A program made the translations under genes and the position numbers. Below the pieces are notes generated by a model. The model made no database searches, was not told the origin of the DNA, and saw nothing but the letters and a program-made list of their open reading frames with translations. A DNA stretch of 64,000 nt from Azolla caroliniana (lineage: Eukaryota > Polypodiophyta). This document shows positions 26,180-39,040 of the stretch, piece by piece. The stretch lies in the NCBI GenBank assembly GCA_043228905.1, contig JBHGNT010000018.1, forward strand, positions 1,054,001 to 1,118,000, written 5' to 3'. How positions within the stretch are numbered: the stretch's first letter is position 1; each line of letters begins with the position of its first letter.

Positions 26180-29100
26180 ATGATGCAGACCTCAGTCGTA
26201 GCTCCATCTCTTGCCCCGCAACAGATCCCTCAACCTTCTCAGTCCCAACAGTATCTTCAGCGTTTCCAATATGCCCCTCAGTCACCCGAAGATGTGAGAA
26301 CTCTGTGGATCGGAGATTTGCAGTATTGGATGGATGAGAATTACATCTCCAATTGTTTTCTTCACACTGGTGAGGTATGCCTTTTTTCAATTTTATTTGT
26401 TTTTTTATATTTGTGTCACTGTTCATTTAATTGTGGTTGATCTTGTCTTTTCTCCTTCGTCCCCCTTCTTCTTCCTTGCATTTGCGATTGTTCAAGTACT
26501 TGTCTTATTCTTTTTTCTTCCTTGATCAAATTGGATTTCATAATATATACCCATTTGTTTACGAAACTTGGATCAATTAAATAAGTTTTATGTGAGGAAT
26601 TACACTCGTATGTTGGGTGCATTATATTGGAAAAATGTAAGAGATACAAGTTACTGTTTAAGCCAAAAGGCGTTCTATTGTTGATATTGCTCTATATTTG
26701 AAATCAGTTAATAGGGATTTGTATTGTTCAGAATAATGTGAATTTTGGGAACAATGACCTCATATGCATTTTTGTGCGCTTGTTTGGATGACGTATATCT
26801 GTGATGAGAAACACAATTTTGTTACATATCAGAAAGTGAGAAAAGTTTGGCTTTCATTACTGATATTGATGTGCATTCACGTCATCGTGGTATGTCTTCA
26901 TATATGCACTTGTTTGAACATATTTGATGTATTATGCCAGTGGAATCTGGATAAATGACCTACATTAGGGCTGCAGTCATAGATTTGCAAAAACCCTTTG
27001 GCTTTCTATTGTTGACATTGATGTGAAATGTGAATCGGGTCCATAGGTATTTCTATTGGTAATATCATTGAAGATCGTTAACCCGTAGTGGAATTGTGTT
27101 CATAGGGATTTCTAATGTTGATGTTGATGTGAGATATCAACCAGGACTTACTATTTATTTGTTTGTGCTTATGGGATGATGGCACGAGATTTGCATCTTT
27201 GGAAGAAATTTGAGTGACCTATAATAAGGCTGAAAGAATTAGTTTTCTGTGACCTGAATCCAGATCATAGAAAACCTTTAATTTGAACCCAGCGGAAGCT
27301 CTTTTTAGATTGCACTGGAAGTTTTGAATCTGAATCCAGACCCTAAATTCTGCCGAATTGCCTTAAATTAAGAGCACTAAACAAATAATTGCACTCCTTT
27401 TGGTAAACTTGTGAGTTTTTCTGAAACGGAGTAACTTGGAAGCTCATAATTTCTTTCAAATTAAGCACTGGGTATAGTTGCAAGAAATGGCCCTTGCCTT
27501 AATCAAAACCATTAAAAAACCTGTTCTTTCCCATAAATTTCAGGTTTTGTTAAAAATTTCTTGATGGTTTTAGTATGATTTCGAAAGTAGAGGCATTGAA
27601 AAGGGGCTGTAGAATTTCCAATATGGATTTGTGCCTTCCCTGCTTCTTAGTTATTTATCCAGTCTAGTCCATCAATGTCTCTGGTCTAAGTCCATTCTCC
27701 TCATCCAACAATGTATAGATTTCCCTGCTGTATTTGTTTGTTTCTATCATTGGTTGGAAAGATCTAATCAAGTCGGTTACCTTCATCGTGCAGTTGATCA
27801 TAAAGCTATAAATATGTATATATTTCTTGTATTTAGGTTAAATGGAAATTATAATGAAGAACGTTCTTATCTATATTTTTGGTAGCTCACCGATATATAT
27901 TCATGTCAATGTGTCTACAAAAAGAACCTGAACGTGTCCAGCTGTTTACAAATTTTGGAAATGAGGAAAGCAGTTTCCCCTGTTTACTATTGTGCTTTCA
28001 ACAATACATGGAATGTTACATTAGAAGTTAAGAAACGCTGGTCTTTCTAATTATTGATACTGATGTGAAATCAGGTGATAGGAAATACTTCTTTGGACTG
28101 ATAGAATGTATTTGATAATACAATATTTTAAATCTGATGCTTCTAGTCACCTGGTTTTATTTCATAGATTCATATGAGTAGGTGTTGCACATACTGTGTA
28201 TGTATGTATAAGTTCAACTTAATGCGTAAAGTAACATTCAAAATAAAAAAATTCTTGATTCTTTTGAGATGGTGCTAGGTATCAACTGTCAAGATAATTA
28301 GAAACAAGCAGACGATGGCCTCAGAGGGCTATGGATTTGTGGAGTTCATTTCTCATGCTGCCGCCGAGAGGATATTGCAGACATTCAATGGTGTTATTAT
28401 GCCCCAAACCGAGCAAACGTTCAGGCTTAACTGGGCTTCCTTTGGCATGGGAGAGAGACGCATGGAAGGCTCAGATCTATCCATTTTTGTTGGTGATCTT
28501 GCTTCTGATGTTACTGATTACATTCTCCAAGAGACATTCAAGTCTCGCTATGCTTCGGTGAAGGGTGCAAGGGTTGTTATTGATCCTTCCACTGGTCGTT
28601 CAAAGGGTTACGGGTTTGTTCGATTTGGCGAAGACAGTGAAAGGACCCATGCAATGACAGAAATGAATGGTGTCTACTGTTCAAGCCGACCCATGCGTAT
28701 TAATATAGCAACACCAAAAAAATCTTTGGGTACACCCCAACCCAAAGGTATTTCGTTCAGCATTTTGTTCTAGAGATCTAAGTTTGGTCTTTTTCTTTTT
28801 TGATATTGGATTATTGAGATATCTTAAGCTCAATTGTTGTAGAAGAGGGCTGAGTTTTTTAGTGTTCGTATATGTTTTAAGTGTTAAGTTGCTGTCATTG
28901 GTATAGACAATTGAATATAGATTTTTTTCATAGAGAATGAAGATATTTTTAGTCCTTGTTTGGCTTAAATTTTCTTGTTCTGTTCATCCTGGTTGATAAC
29001 TATGGCAGCTTAATGCCCAAAGCTTCGGAAAATACAAGTAGATTTGGCTAAGTCTCAGAAGAATATTTTGCATTTAAATGGTATATGAGGAGGCGATATT

Positions 29101-31246
29101 TTGCATTTAAATAATGTAAAGTATCCTGGTTTTAGTTGTCGGTCTCTAGTTTAGGTCTGGTAAATGTTTTATTGGTCTCGTGATGAGAATATACATCTTT
29201 GTAGCATTATTTCCAATTGATAGATCTTGAAAATTACAAGTGAAAGCCAATAGAAAGCTAAAATGTTTCCATTCTTAGAGGGTTAAATTACTGGCATCCA
29301 TTAGTTGATAGTGCTCTCAAGCTATGACTTCCATTTGATGTATATATCAGATGTACAAGCTCCTCATGTTGTCTCATCCCAATGCCTGCAAAATATAGCA
29401 TCACCAGTGGTTGCAAATAACTTCCCTAAAAGTTATATCGTCGAGTAGCTTTTTGGAGAAGAATCAAGGCAATCCTAAGATGAGGGTTATGGCATTTCCT
29501 TTTAAAGAAATACTTAGTTGATTAATTCTGAGATATTTTAATGTAGTTCTTTTTTGTGTTACAAGGGTCATACTCATTTGTCTGCAAAGGGTTAATGGAT
29601 CTTACTTTGTTGCTGGTTAATTTTTCATTACAGCATCTGTTTCTCAAAACATGGCCTATAATGATGTTTCGGCTCAAGGATTTGCATCAGATAGCGATCC
29701 CAATAACACAACTGTATGCATCTATTATCTTCTTTATGCCAAATATTGCGTGGACATTTATATATCCAATTCTAAGGTCTTATTTTGAAATGGCTGAATA
29801 GTGTAGTAATCTAGATTTTTGCAACTTGGCAGGTGTTTGTTGGAGGATTGGATGCAAATGTCACGGATCAAGATCTTCGACAAGTTTTTGGTCAATATGG
29901 TGAACTAATTTCTGTGAAGATTCCAGTGGGGAAAGGTTGTGGGTTTGTTCAGTTTTCGCAAAGGTCTGTACCCCTAATGGATACATTCAGTTTCTTTTAT
30001 CTGTATTCTCTCTTCATACTGTGCAAACATAGGAGCGTTTCTTCCTTTCATAGTTTTGTTTTTTTGAACTTTTTTTGCAAAGTCTGTTTTTTTACAACAC
30101 ACTCCATGAGTTGGAAACAATCGATTCGCAGGGCTGCTGCTGAAGAAGCTATTCAGAAGCTTCATGGAACTTCGATTGGTCAGCAAACTGTTAGGCTATC
30201 GTGGGGAAGAAGTCCTGCTAACAAGCAGGTAGAGGTATCAGCTTTTTTTTCTTGCCTATTTATATTTTTTACTTTGTCTAGGATCTGTGTCTAATGAAGA
30301 TTTAATACTAAAGGCTCTAAATTCTAATCCCACCACACCCATTCTTAGAGGCATATCACAGCCTTCATATTTCTTTTTTCTCTTTACTTTATCTTATCTT
30401 AGAGCATATCCCAAGGAGATCTCATGAATTGCTTTAATTTCTCATCCCCAAAATGCTTTGTTAACGTACTGTACAAAAAAGAGGAATTTAATTTGTTAAG
30501 GCCCAAGCCTTCGTATTAGTGAAAATCCAAGGTTCTAGAAAATTTAAAACAGGAAGATAGATGTAAACAAAGCGAATTTTGATTTTTTAGAATTCCTAAT
30601 GCTCATGAACATTGAATTTTTTGGGAAATTTTATTGCCTAAGAGCATGTCTGCAAAACAACATTTGGAATAGATTTAAAAAAATAATTTAAGTTAGCTCA
30701 CTTCAAACTGTTATGAGGGATGTGTAGTTGGGGAAACTTTATATCTCTTCCTGTGTGTTGCATGAGAAGAAACACTATGCCAACCTCTAAACCTGGGACA
30801 ACATATATTTTTTGAAACCCTAAAACGTATAGAAATACTGAGCTGATATTCCAGTTCGATAAATTTAGCCAAAATTATATGTAAGCTCTTGCTAAATTTA
30901 GCAAAATTTTCAAAAATCTTGATTGTAAAGTATTAGCAGAAAGTTTTTCACCCCCTAAGTTCTTCTTGCCTACTCTAGACGTTTGTTATGAATTTTTGTA
31001 ATAGAATTTTTGTATGTGTTGCCACAAGTGTATTTATTTACAATTTTTGTATGCTCTTGATATCAGACTCAATTTGCTCCATGGGGTCAAATTCAGCCAG
31101 ATGGTGCTCAGTGGAACCCTGGGTACTTTGCTTATGGGCAAGGTTATGAAGGGTATGGATATGTACCTCCTGCTCCGCAGGATGGATCCGTATATGCATA
31201 TGGGAGCTATCCGGGTTATGGATATTATACTCAACAGGTAAGCTAA
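26180..31246 (+). CDS. RBP45: RBP45/RBP47-type poly(A)-binding RRM protein, 6 exons or more
   Basis: RBP45/47 proteins bind U-rich and poly(A) RNA in the nucleus and in stress granules. Exons are 26180-26374, 28279-28747, 29634-29713, 29833-29963, 30132-30228 and 31067-31237. Reading on past 31237 adds Val-Ser and a stop at 31244-31246 (383 residues). Three RRMs are intact. RRM1 has LWIGDL (42-47) and GYGFVEF (82-88). RRM2 has IFVGDL (134-139) and GYGFVRF (175-181). RRM3 has VFVGGL (249-254) and GCGFVQF. The N-terminus is Gln/Pro-rich and the C-terminus Tyr/Gly-rich (YAYGSYPGYGYYTQQ), as in the family. The ATG at 26180 is preceded by a purine-rich leader. A consensus donor (CAG|GTAAGC) at 31238 suggests another 3' exon; 33259-33324 is one candidate. 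I cannot separate RBP45 from RBP47 with certainty. Confidence 0.93.
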
Positions 31247-33258
31247 ACTAGGTGTCAACATTTCTAGAGGTGTCATGTAGGGAGGGTCCTAGGGAGGTCA
31301 AGTTCTAAAACCTTTTTTTGAGGCTGTTTTATTCGGAGATTAATGCTTTTGAATGCAGCATTTGTACTAAATGTGATATGTTCGACACGATAGTGACAAT
31401 TGGTACTCTTGATGGTATCCTATTTATTACCATTGTAAATCGTAGACTTTCCTGCATCAGAACCGGACATGGATCTTGGATCTTGCATTAGTTAATAATC
31501 GGAAGAGAAATGAGTATTAATGTTTGGATATGTGTAATGGTTTTATATGGTGATAGATGAAGTTGATTAATATGATTAGTAGAATTAGTTCTGTATATAC
31601 TGGCATTATCAAAGCAAATTTACATGCCATAAAACAAATTCACCAAATCCAAGCCTAGGTTGTATCAATAGATGGTCATTGTATATTATTGTCATTGTCA
31701 AATCATGCTCGTGTTTTTCTTATGGTTCATTTTTGTCTGGTCTAAATGCCCAACTTATTTTCATATGATAAACTTGGAAGAAGCTAAGACCGTTAAGGAC
31801 TGCTATCCCCATTTTATATGGCCCATGTGAAATATTGCAGCTCTTTATTTCCTAGAGACAAAATGATCATTAGGGGAGTGAACTTCAGAAAAGACAAATA
31901 TGTGAATGTACTTGAAATAAGGTCACAATGATTGATAAAATAATGCCACATGGAAATGGCTTATGAATATTATTTGTGATGTGAAGACATTAGACCAACC
32001 ACTGTCTTAAGGTTATGCACCATATTATCGTGTTTATACATTCATTAATGATTGTAAACCTGATCTTCCTAAAAACTGTGGGAGTAAAGTATACGTGGTG
32101 GTAAACGACATGATCTTGCCAGCTGAATTAAATGGTAAAAGAAGTTCATGCAATTTGAGCTGTAGATTTCAACATCTTTAGCTAAGATTTTGGTCCTTGA
32201 AAAATAGCCCACTACCAAGTGAGCAAATGCTTTGTAATGTAGTTCATTGTTTAGGTGTGGTGTGATATACTCAAATGTTGTGTATTGGCACGTTTTTTAA
32301 TCTTTATGATATTTATAAGTTTGCATAAATAAAGACATACGATTATCTGAGATTAGCAAATAGAATTGGTTTTTAAGACTTCAGTTTTGCATATTGCACA
32401 TTAACATGCTCAATTAGTGTTAATGATTAAATGTGAAAATCCCTTTTTATTTACTCAAACTCATAAATGTCATCATATCTAGGGATGTATTTGTAGTGTT
32501 TAGACACTATTAAAGTCATGACATGGCAAGAAGGGTGTGGGCTCACATATGTATGGGCATATAGTAGTAAGTTTTTGATACAGAAAAATGGATATTGAGC
32601 AATGTAGGTGTATGAAAGAAGGCAATTGCAGCAGAAATTCAGGTAGTGATTGATATTGATACAATCCACATGATTAATGCCAGAGGTAGGCGTGTAAAAA
32701 GTGAGACTTGTTCATGTTGTTGGATCAAACCAACTCAAGACTGATGTAGTCAGCTAGGCCAGAATAGGCCAGAAAGATAATATTAATGTGACAGATACTC
32801 TTTTAATGAAATAGTTCAGATTGCTGGTGATTTCAAGATGTTTTGAATGTTAAAAAAGTCCCTTTTGACCTGACACATTTAAAAAATGAAGAAATTTCTT
32901 TTGGGCAAAATTGATGAAGGTCACAATAAGTTAAAAGATATCACATTTGATATGAGGTTTTCTATTATGAGAAGTTGCAATAACATTAAAAGATACTGCA
33001 TGACATGATATGAGGTTTTCTATTAGATGCAGAACAATACACATTATATATGAAAACGAGGTATTGCATTAAATGAAACCTTGGATGGAATGTATAGTTC
33101 TTATGATGAGGTTTCTATATTTTGTTTTGTACCCATTGATTTACTAAGTGAGCAACCATCCTATTCTAATTTACCTTTCTTTGTTCTACATTTATGTAGT
33201 TCTTAGTTCATTAGCGTCATCAAATTCCATCACTATCTTTTCTTTTCCCATTTTCCAG

Positions 33259-33324
33259 GTAGTTGATGGATGTCAAATTTCAAGCGTAGCCTACTATATA
33301 TTCATAATGCTTCAATTATTATAA
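33259..33324 (+). other. Candidate alternative last exon of RBP45
   Basis: After ttttccag, an in-phase segment encodes VVDGCQISSVAYYIFIMLQL plus one more Leu, then stops at 33324. Joined to exon 6 it gives ...YTQQVVDGCQ, loosely like the QQV-E/D-G tails of some RBP45/47 proteins. The hydrophobic end is unusual, so this may be chance. Confidence 0.25.
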
Positions 33325-33420
33325 ACATTTATGCTTTACTTCTTCAATAAACATTTTTACATCTTTTTCATATGCATTGCCATTGTCCACATGACGACAC
33401 AAGGGAATAACCTCATATGG

Positions 33421-36400
33421 TTATGTTAGGCAATTGCATGTTGTTGCAAGCCATGGGAGCAACTCGTTATGGACAAGTTCAGGCCTATCATCATGTGGGC
33501 AATGGCCCACATCTGCCAGCATTTTCAATTGGACATTGCCTTGAGTGTTAGGGAGATCACTGAAGAATCTACCTATTGGACCATCAATTGGTGTGAATGG
33601 ATCTTTGTCCCCCCACAACACTAAGACAGGGATAGAGATCTTAGAGAATAACTGAATTGGGGATGGTCCTGGTGGCCCTGTGATCACTGAAACAAATGCA
33701 TCGAGTGCTCCTTCATCTTGTGCAGGCCTTGCAATAATCTGTTTGAGAAAGCTTAAATCATTTTAGAAGAAAACTTCAAGCCCTGTTTCATATATTTGAA
33801 TTGACATATTTCATACATTGCAGGGAAAAACACAAGCTCTTTTTTGTACATAGTTTACATACATCGATAAGTTCATCATCCACGGCTTCTTTGTTGCAAT
33901 AAACAGATTGAAGCACATTTTTGAGATTTTCCCTAGAGGCAAAAACAAACAATTGTCATACAGCCCATTTCCATCTTTTTGATCTCTCTGCACAATATTA
34001 TGTGTTCGAAGATGTCTGATACATAGAATAATACCTCGTCTGGACTCGTTGAAACAAAGCTGATGCAATCCACTTTTGGAGAAGCAAAAAATCAATCAAC
34101 CATAAGAGTGGAAAAAGAAGACGAATTCTCCAATCATCAACAATTGCCTTGTTATTCATCCCTCCCGAACAATTCAACAACACCAAGCCTTGCACCAAAC
34201 CTTGTGGGGCTTCTGCTATAATGAATTCAAGGCTGAATTAAAGAAGCTTCTTCAACCCAAATTTCCTGGTACATTATATTTCAAATCCATTTTAGACGCT
34301 TTGAAAATAGCACGACATCATGTGCTGAAACATTGTCTTTATATGTTATAGATGAGACTTAAAATTTCCAGACATGTCCTCCAAAGCTATTGCTCATAGA
34401 TTCCCTACGTTACATTATTAGAGTAGAATTAAACTATGTAAACATGATGGTACAGTTGTAAGGTTGTGCTTTGAAACATAGTCTGGATCTCGGGGTTTTG
34501 ATGTTGTTTCCTATATAGAAGTCTTCATAATTTTAGCTTGAGATCATGCACAATTACAGTCTGTTCCTACAAAAATGACTCTATAGCAATGGCATTAACA
34601 TATTCTCCTGATGCACGGAGCAAAAGAACCCAAGACACTATTGAAGAGTTTTCTTACAATAACCAAAGAAGAACAGTTAATATTTTGCCAGTAAAAGAGT
34701 CTTAAGAACTTTCCTGCAGCCACAATTGTACATGCTAAGCTCCCAATGGAATTGCCAATGAGAATGGTTGGCTTGCCAATCACTTGTTGAATGAAATCAG
34801 ACAGCATCTAGCAAGAACCAATACATAAAGGAAACACTTGTAAGAGTTTTTAAACCCCCCTTTTCGTAGACTTCATTGTTATTCAAAATTTGAAGAGGTG
34901 ATATACCTCACCCCATGTCTCCATAGTGTACTGGAAATTGGGAGGCTTTTCTGAAGCACCAAGGCCTAGTAAATCAATAGCATAAACGGTGTTGCTCTTT
35001 GAAAGAATCCCTATATTTCTGATAGGAAATTTCAAAACAATTAGTCAAAGGGCTGATCAAATTTTCTTCTTGGCCATTAGAGCATTTGCCGCGTCTATTA
35101 ATACTTTTACAAAAGGAATGGACCTAAAATTTCCATAGACTAAATATGATTAGATAAATTTCTTCAAAAGGATGTCTAATCCTAATTGTGAGCTTATGGT
35201 CCGAATGCACATGTTCACCTTCTCAAATGAGATACTAGACTTACAAATACTACCAAAAATCATGCTGATTGTGAAACATTCAAGTACTATGTGGATATAA
35301 TCCAATGTTCCTGAAGAATGATAGGAAAAATGTCTCTTTATCTGGTGGTTCTATATCTTCTATGAACTTTTCTCATGTTCATCTTGGGGACAATAGTACC
35401 CGAAAGTAGTACTATTTGTATTCTTCTTAAATGACATTATTTTTCGCAACTGTTTTTGTTTGTCGCTCTCTCCAGGAAGTGGATAAGTGCAAGATGGCAT
35501 GTAGCAGCATGAGCAAGACTTGCCTTACAAAAACAAGCATTTTTTTATGTAGGACTCGCAATTCTACTTTAGCACTAATGGAGAGAGAACTCTTATGTCC
35601 TGCATTCGGTGGAGAGTTACCTTGGAAACTCTACATGTAAGTTTTAGCTGTCGAAATAATAGGCTTAATCTGATGGCTGAGTTTTTAGGATTTTCCAAAA
35701 TACCAAAAGGTGTGTTGATCTTTGGCGTCATCTGGGTGTCGACCTACTCTATTAGGAGCAATCCAGCTTCCTAGATGTGAAATCGACTTTTAGAAACACC
35801 AAACTCTCAGGAGCTGTTTCTTTGTTTATGTAACATGTTTCCAGTGGTGAAAGTTTAGCTTAATTGGTGATCCAACGTTTGTATTTTACCTCCCACAGGC
35901 CAGTTTCATTCTACCCTGGTAGCAAGCATTGATTTTTTCAGAAAACCTAAACCTGCATTCAAATCTTAATGTGGGGAGGGGAGGGGAGGTGGCTTTTACG
36001 GTACAAATCTTAATGTAGAAGACTCAAGGGGTAGGAGTTGGAGGAGACTAATGCAACCCTAATTGTGGATGCATTAGATGACCCTTTTTATAACTTTAAA
36101 TGTGGAGATTAATGCAACCCTATCTGTGAATGCCTTAGATGACCCATTTCATAATCTTGAATGTGTTAATCTTGATTAACACATGGTGAATCGCCATCGT
36201 CGTCGTCTCTGTCTAGCTATTGGTTTGGTGGTTTATACCATAACATCAAAGCAATAAAATTGAGAGAACCCAAGTTCAATCCTCACCATGGGCTCAGCCC
36301 TATCTCGTCGATCTAGTAGAAGTTAATATAGTTTTCTTTCCCACATGCACATGCACTGCATAGATCTTAAATGCAAAGAGACTTGATATAGTTCGCTTCT

Positions 36401-36865
36401 AGAGTGATAATGATGGTGAGGATGAATAGGAAATAGAGACGGTATGACAAAATACCTGCGCCAGTGACCCATCGAAGCACCGAAGCCATGGACGAGAAGC
36501 AAGGGAGGTCCGAGGCCTTGGACGGAGTAAACAATCTTGAAGCTTCGCCATGTCCACGTCTTGCAGGTCTCATAGATAGAGGAGAGATGAGGAGAGAAGG
36601 CATAATCAGTGCTTATCGCTTTCACCTGCTTCTCCGATTCCTCCCGGGCAGATGGAAAGGCAGAGGGTTCATTCCCGATCACGGCGGCCTTCGTATTCTG
36701 CTCCTCTGTGGGAGAAGAGGCACGCAGGTGGAGGAAGAGTGGGCGGCGGCGAGGGTTCCGAGCTCTGGCGATGGAGATGGGAGGGAATGAGGAGGAGAGG
36801 CTGAGGAGGGAGGGATTGGGGTGGGAGAGGGAGGAGCAGCAGCCGCAGCAGCTGAGGAGGGCCAT
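33421..36865 (-). CDS. CLD1: Chlorophyll dephytylase CLD1-like alpha/beta hydrolase, 6 exons
   Basis: CLD1 removes the phytol chain from chlorophyll during photosystem II turnover and is a thylakoid-associated plastid enzyme. Exons are 36865-36456, 35018-34907, 34807-34714, 34212-34035, 33932-33863 and 33738-33421, in phase, giving 393 residues. The catalytic triad is visible: Ser194 in IGNSIGS, Asp334 in LWGDKDP, His367 in VGHCPHDD. The oxyanion-region motif LLVHGFGASMGHWRR and GLVLLNCSGGMNNKAIVDDW are also typical. The Ser/Arg-rich N-terminus (from MALLSCCGCC) looks like a transit peptide; an upstream in-frame ATG at 36907 would add 14 Leu/Cys-rich residues. The exon 3 donor reads CAG|GAAAGT instead of CAG|GTAAGT, so splicing there is non-canonical or impaired. 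All other sites are GT-AG. Confidence 0.92.
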
Positions 36866-36900
36866 GGAGAGACAGAGACAGAGACAGAGACAGAGAGCTA

Positions 36901-37052
36901 CATACATGTATGTATGTATGTATGTATGTATGTATGTATGTATATGTAGCCGCTATGCTTATCTAGCAGAAGGAAGCATATAGCATATGGCTATTGGCTA
37001 TGGCTATGGCTTCTGGATGGATGGATGGATGGATGGGTGGATGGGTGGATGG
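36901..37052. repeat. (ATGT)n and (GGAT)n microsatellites
   Basis: A tgta/tatg tract (36901-36946) and a ggat/gggt tract (37012-37052) lie just upstream of the CLD1 start, in its probable promoter and leader. Confidence 0.9.
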
Positions 37053-37079
37053 GGCGGTGGTCCGGCACTCCCCGTCGGC

Positions 37080-37245
37080 CAGAGCCCTTTCGCCGATCAC
37101 TTCGTGGACGACTCTCTTTGGACGGATGGATATGGATGGACGAACACGAGATAAATGCCGTCGGGCTGAGCCCTTTTGCCGACCACTTTCCGTGGGCGAC
37201 TCTCTTTGGACGGACGGACGGATATGGACGGACGAACACGAGATT
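37080..37245. repeat. Two-copy GC-rich tandem repeat upstream of CLD1
   Basis: The unit 'agccctttt/cgccgaccact..cgtgg.cgactctctttggacgga..gatatgga.ggacgaacacgagat' occurs at about 37080 and again at about 37168. GGACGGA words also occur in the G-box island at 25600-25900. Confidence 0.8.
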
Positions 37246-37293
37246 AAGTGCTGAGGCTCGACAAGAGGCCTCGAGGTGTTCGATCGGACGCTC

Positions 37294-37385
37294 CGCCGAT
37301 CTTTACACTTTGGGCCCAGGATGTCATGGGTTCAATCCTTACATGCCACAGTGGCATCTAAGTAATTTATAATTTAAGATGAAGC
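37294..37385 (+). repeat. SINE-like fragment with tRNA-type B box
   Basis: The segment 'ccgatctttacacttgggcc...gggttcaatcc' is followed by 'ttacatgccacagtggcat'. It contains a Pol III B-box-like gggttcaatcc at 37328-37338. Related copies occur at 38126-38205 and 38257-38345. Confidence 0.45.
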
Positions 37386-37540
37386 CACACGAAAAGGACT
37401 AGAGAGAGAGAGAGAGAGCCATCTGTTGAGTCTCTTATATGGCTATCATCGAAGGCCAAAGAATAATGGAAAATACACAAATCTGTTCATGGGTGTTGGT
37501 AGATCTTACAACGCAGTTGGCATTCTAAATTGCCACTTGT

Positions 37541-38014
37541 AGCAAAGGTCTTTATTTGGAGAGTTTTGATTAGAGGATTGCCTTTAGGATTAGCTCTAAA
37601 GCACCGTGGACTAGCAATAGGTAATTGCTTTTTTTTTGCACTGTTCAAATAGAAGATAGTACTCGTCGATTTATACAATGTTCGATTGCTTGTCACATTT
37701 GGAGTTACATTTCTCAAATTCGGCAAGTTTTATCATGGTGTTATTTGACACCTAGACAGTGGGTGTTTGCACGATTTACAGAGGTTGACACAAAATTAGA
37801 GATAGAGATCGTTTTTCTATTTCTAAGATATTGGGGATTGTGTCATAATTGGAATATGCGCAACGTTAGTAGACATGGAGTGAAAGCATATCTACGAAAG
37901 TTGAAGGGAATACTAATGTGGCAAATTTCTTTATTGGAGCAAGTGGAAATTCTTTCCTCGGTGAAGTGTTTGTCTTGCATATTGGCAATTCAACATGTTC
38001 CACTACCCATGTAG
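37541..38014 (+). pseudogene. LINE tail fragment (zf-RVT region)
   Basis: Two frames join over a poly-T run. The first is KVFIWRVLIRGLPLGLALKH; the second is IEDSTRRFIQCSIACHIWSYI followed by IVFLFLRYWGLCHNW. This is the typical layout of the zinc-binding stretch after a plant LINE reverse transcriptase. The frame change and the absence of an RT core show that it is dead. It lies between two SINE-like copies. Confidence 0.6.
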
Positions 38015-38125
38015 TGTAGTTAGTGGGTGACCATACTCCATTGTCACATCCATCGTAAGTAGTGTTTTTTACACACATTTTTTAATATAATTGTGTGTTT
38101 TCACCAAGAGAGAGAGAGAGAGCCA

Positions 38126-38203
38126 CCGATCTTTACACTCTGGGCCTAGTGGGTTCAATCCCTACATTCCACAATGGCATCTAGTAAATTAAGATGAAGC
38201 TAC

Positions 38204-38245
<42 letters not shown>

Positions 38246-38345
38246 TAGATGAATGTTGCTCAGTTGGTAGGGTTGCCCAATGGAGACCAGGTGGTCATGG
38301 GTTTAACCTCTACATTCCATAGTGGCATTAAATAGTGAAATTAGA
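38126..38345 (+). repeat. Two SINE-like copies with tRNA-type A and B boxes
   Basis: The first copy (38126-38205) shares 'gatctttacact.tgggcc...gggttcaatccctacattccacaatggcat' with the copy at 37294. The second (about 38252-38345) has tgctcagttggtaggg, an A-box-like tRNA D-arm, then tcatgggtttaacct, B-box-like, 25-30 bp later. It ends with the same 'tacattccatagtggcat' tail. A GA tract separates the copies. Confidence 0.5.
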
Positions 38346-38370
38346 GATATATATGGAATAATAAAGAGGT

Positions 38371-38555
38371 GAGAAAATTGGGTTTCGAACCCAAAGATGT
38401 AATGCTAGTAGTGTAAATGAATTACCACTAGGGTAACATAAGTTCAAAATTTTATAATTGCATTTAGTAAATTAAGATATATGAATGGAGTGAGAAAATT
38501 GGGTTTTTGAACCCAAGACACGGTGCACAACGTATCACTAGGGTAAGCTAATTAA
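38371..38555 (-). repeat. Duplicated antisense tRNA-like segment
   Basis: 'gagaaaattgggttt' plus a (t)cgaaccca or ttgaaccca word, followed by '...accactagggtaa', occurs at 38371 and 38492. On the minus strand this reads as a tRNA-like 5' half (TTACCCTAGTGGTAAT) followed by a perfect B box (GGGTTCGAAACCC), so a SINE or tRNA relic is likely. Confidence 0.45.
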
Positions 38556-38764
38556 GGGAGGGAGAGAGAGTGAGACACGAGAGCCCACATGTGTGGTTCC
38601 TTTGATGTCATTGTTATCGGATACAAAGTATATACATACATACATACATATATTGTCGGGGACCCGAGGCTCAGGCTGTCCGGGTGGCTCAGATGGGGTT
38701 TCTGTGATTTGGCCGGCCGGCAGAGTGAGGATTTTCCGGGAGTCCCCGGACATTTCAATGGCAC

Positions 38765-39040
38765 CACACAAAGAAGAAGAAGAAGAAGAAGAAGAAGAAG
38801 AAGAAGAAGAAAAGAAGAGTCTAATCCACTAAAACTCACATGGGCGAATGTGAAGGTCTGAACTTTAAAGAAGAAGAAAGAAGAAGAAAGAAGAAAGAAG
38901 AAGAAGAAGAAGAAGAAGAAGATCAAACCGAAAACAAACTCCATATCCATTCAAGAGACTGTAGAAGAAGAAGAAGAAGAAGAAGAAGAAGAAGAAGAAG
39001 AAGAAGAAGAAGACAGACAGACAGACAGACAGACAGACCA
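38765..39040. repeat. (GAA)n tracts and (AGAC)n
   Basis: There are three GAA/AGAAG tracts (about 38771-38816, 38871-38923 and 38965-39013) and an AGAC tetranucleotide tract (39013-39038). Their open frames encode only Glu, Lys, Arg or Leu runs. Confidence 0.95.

Noticed and set aside
38252-38320. Functional tRNA gene
   Set aside because: A and B boxes are recognisable, but I could not form a complete cloverleaf with an acceptor stem. Repetition of the segment with a common tail fits a SINE.
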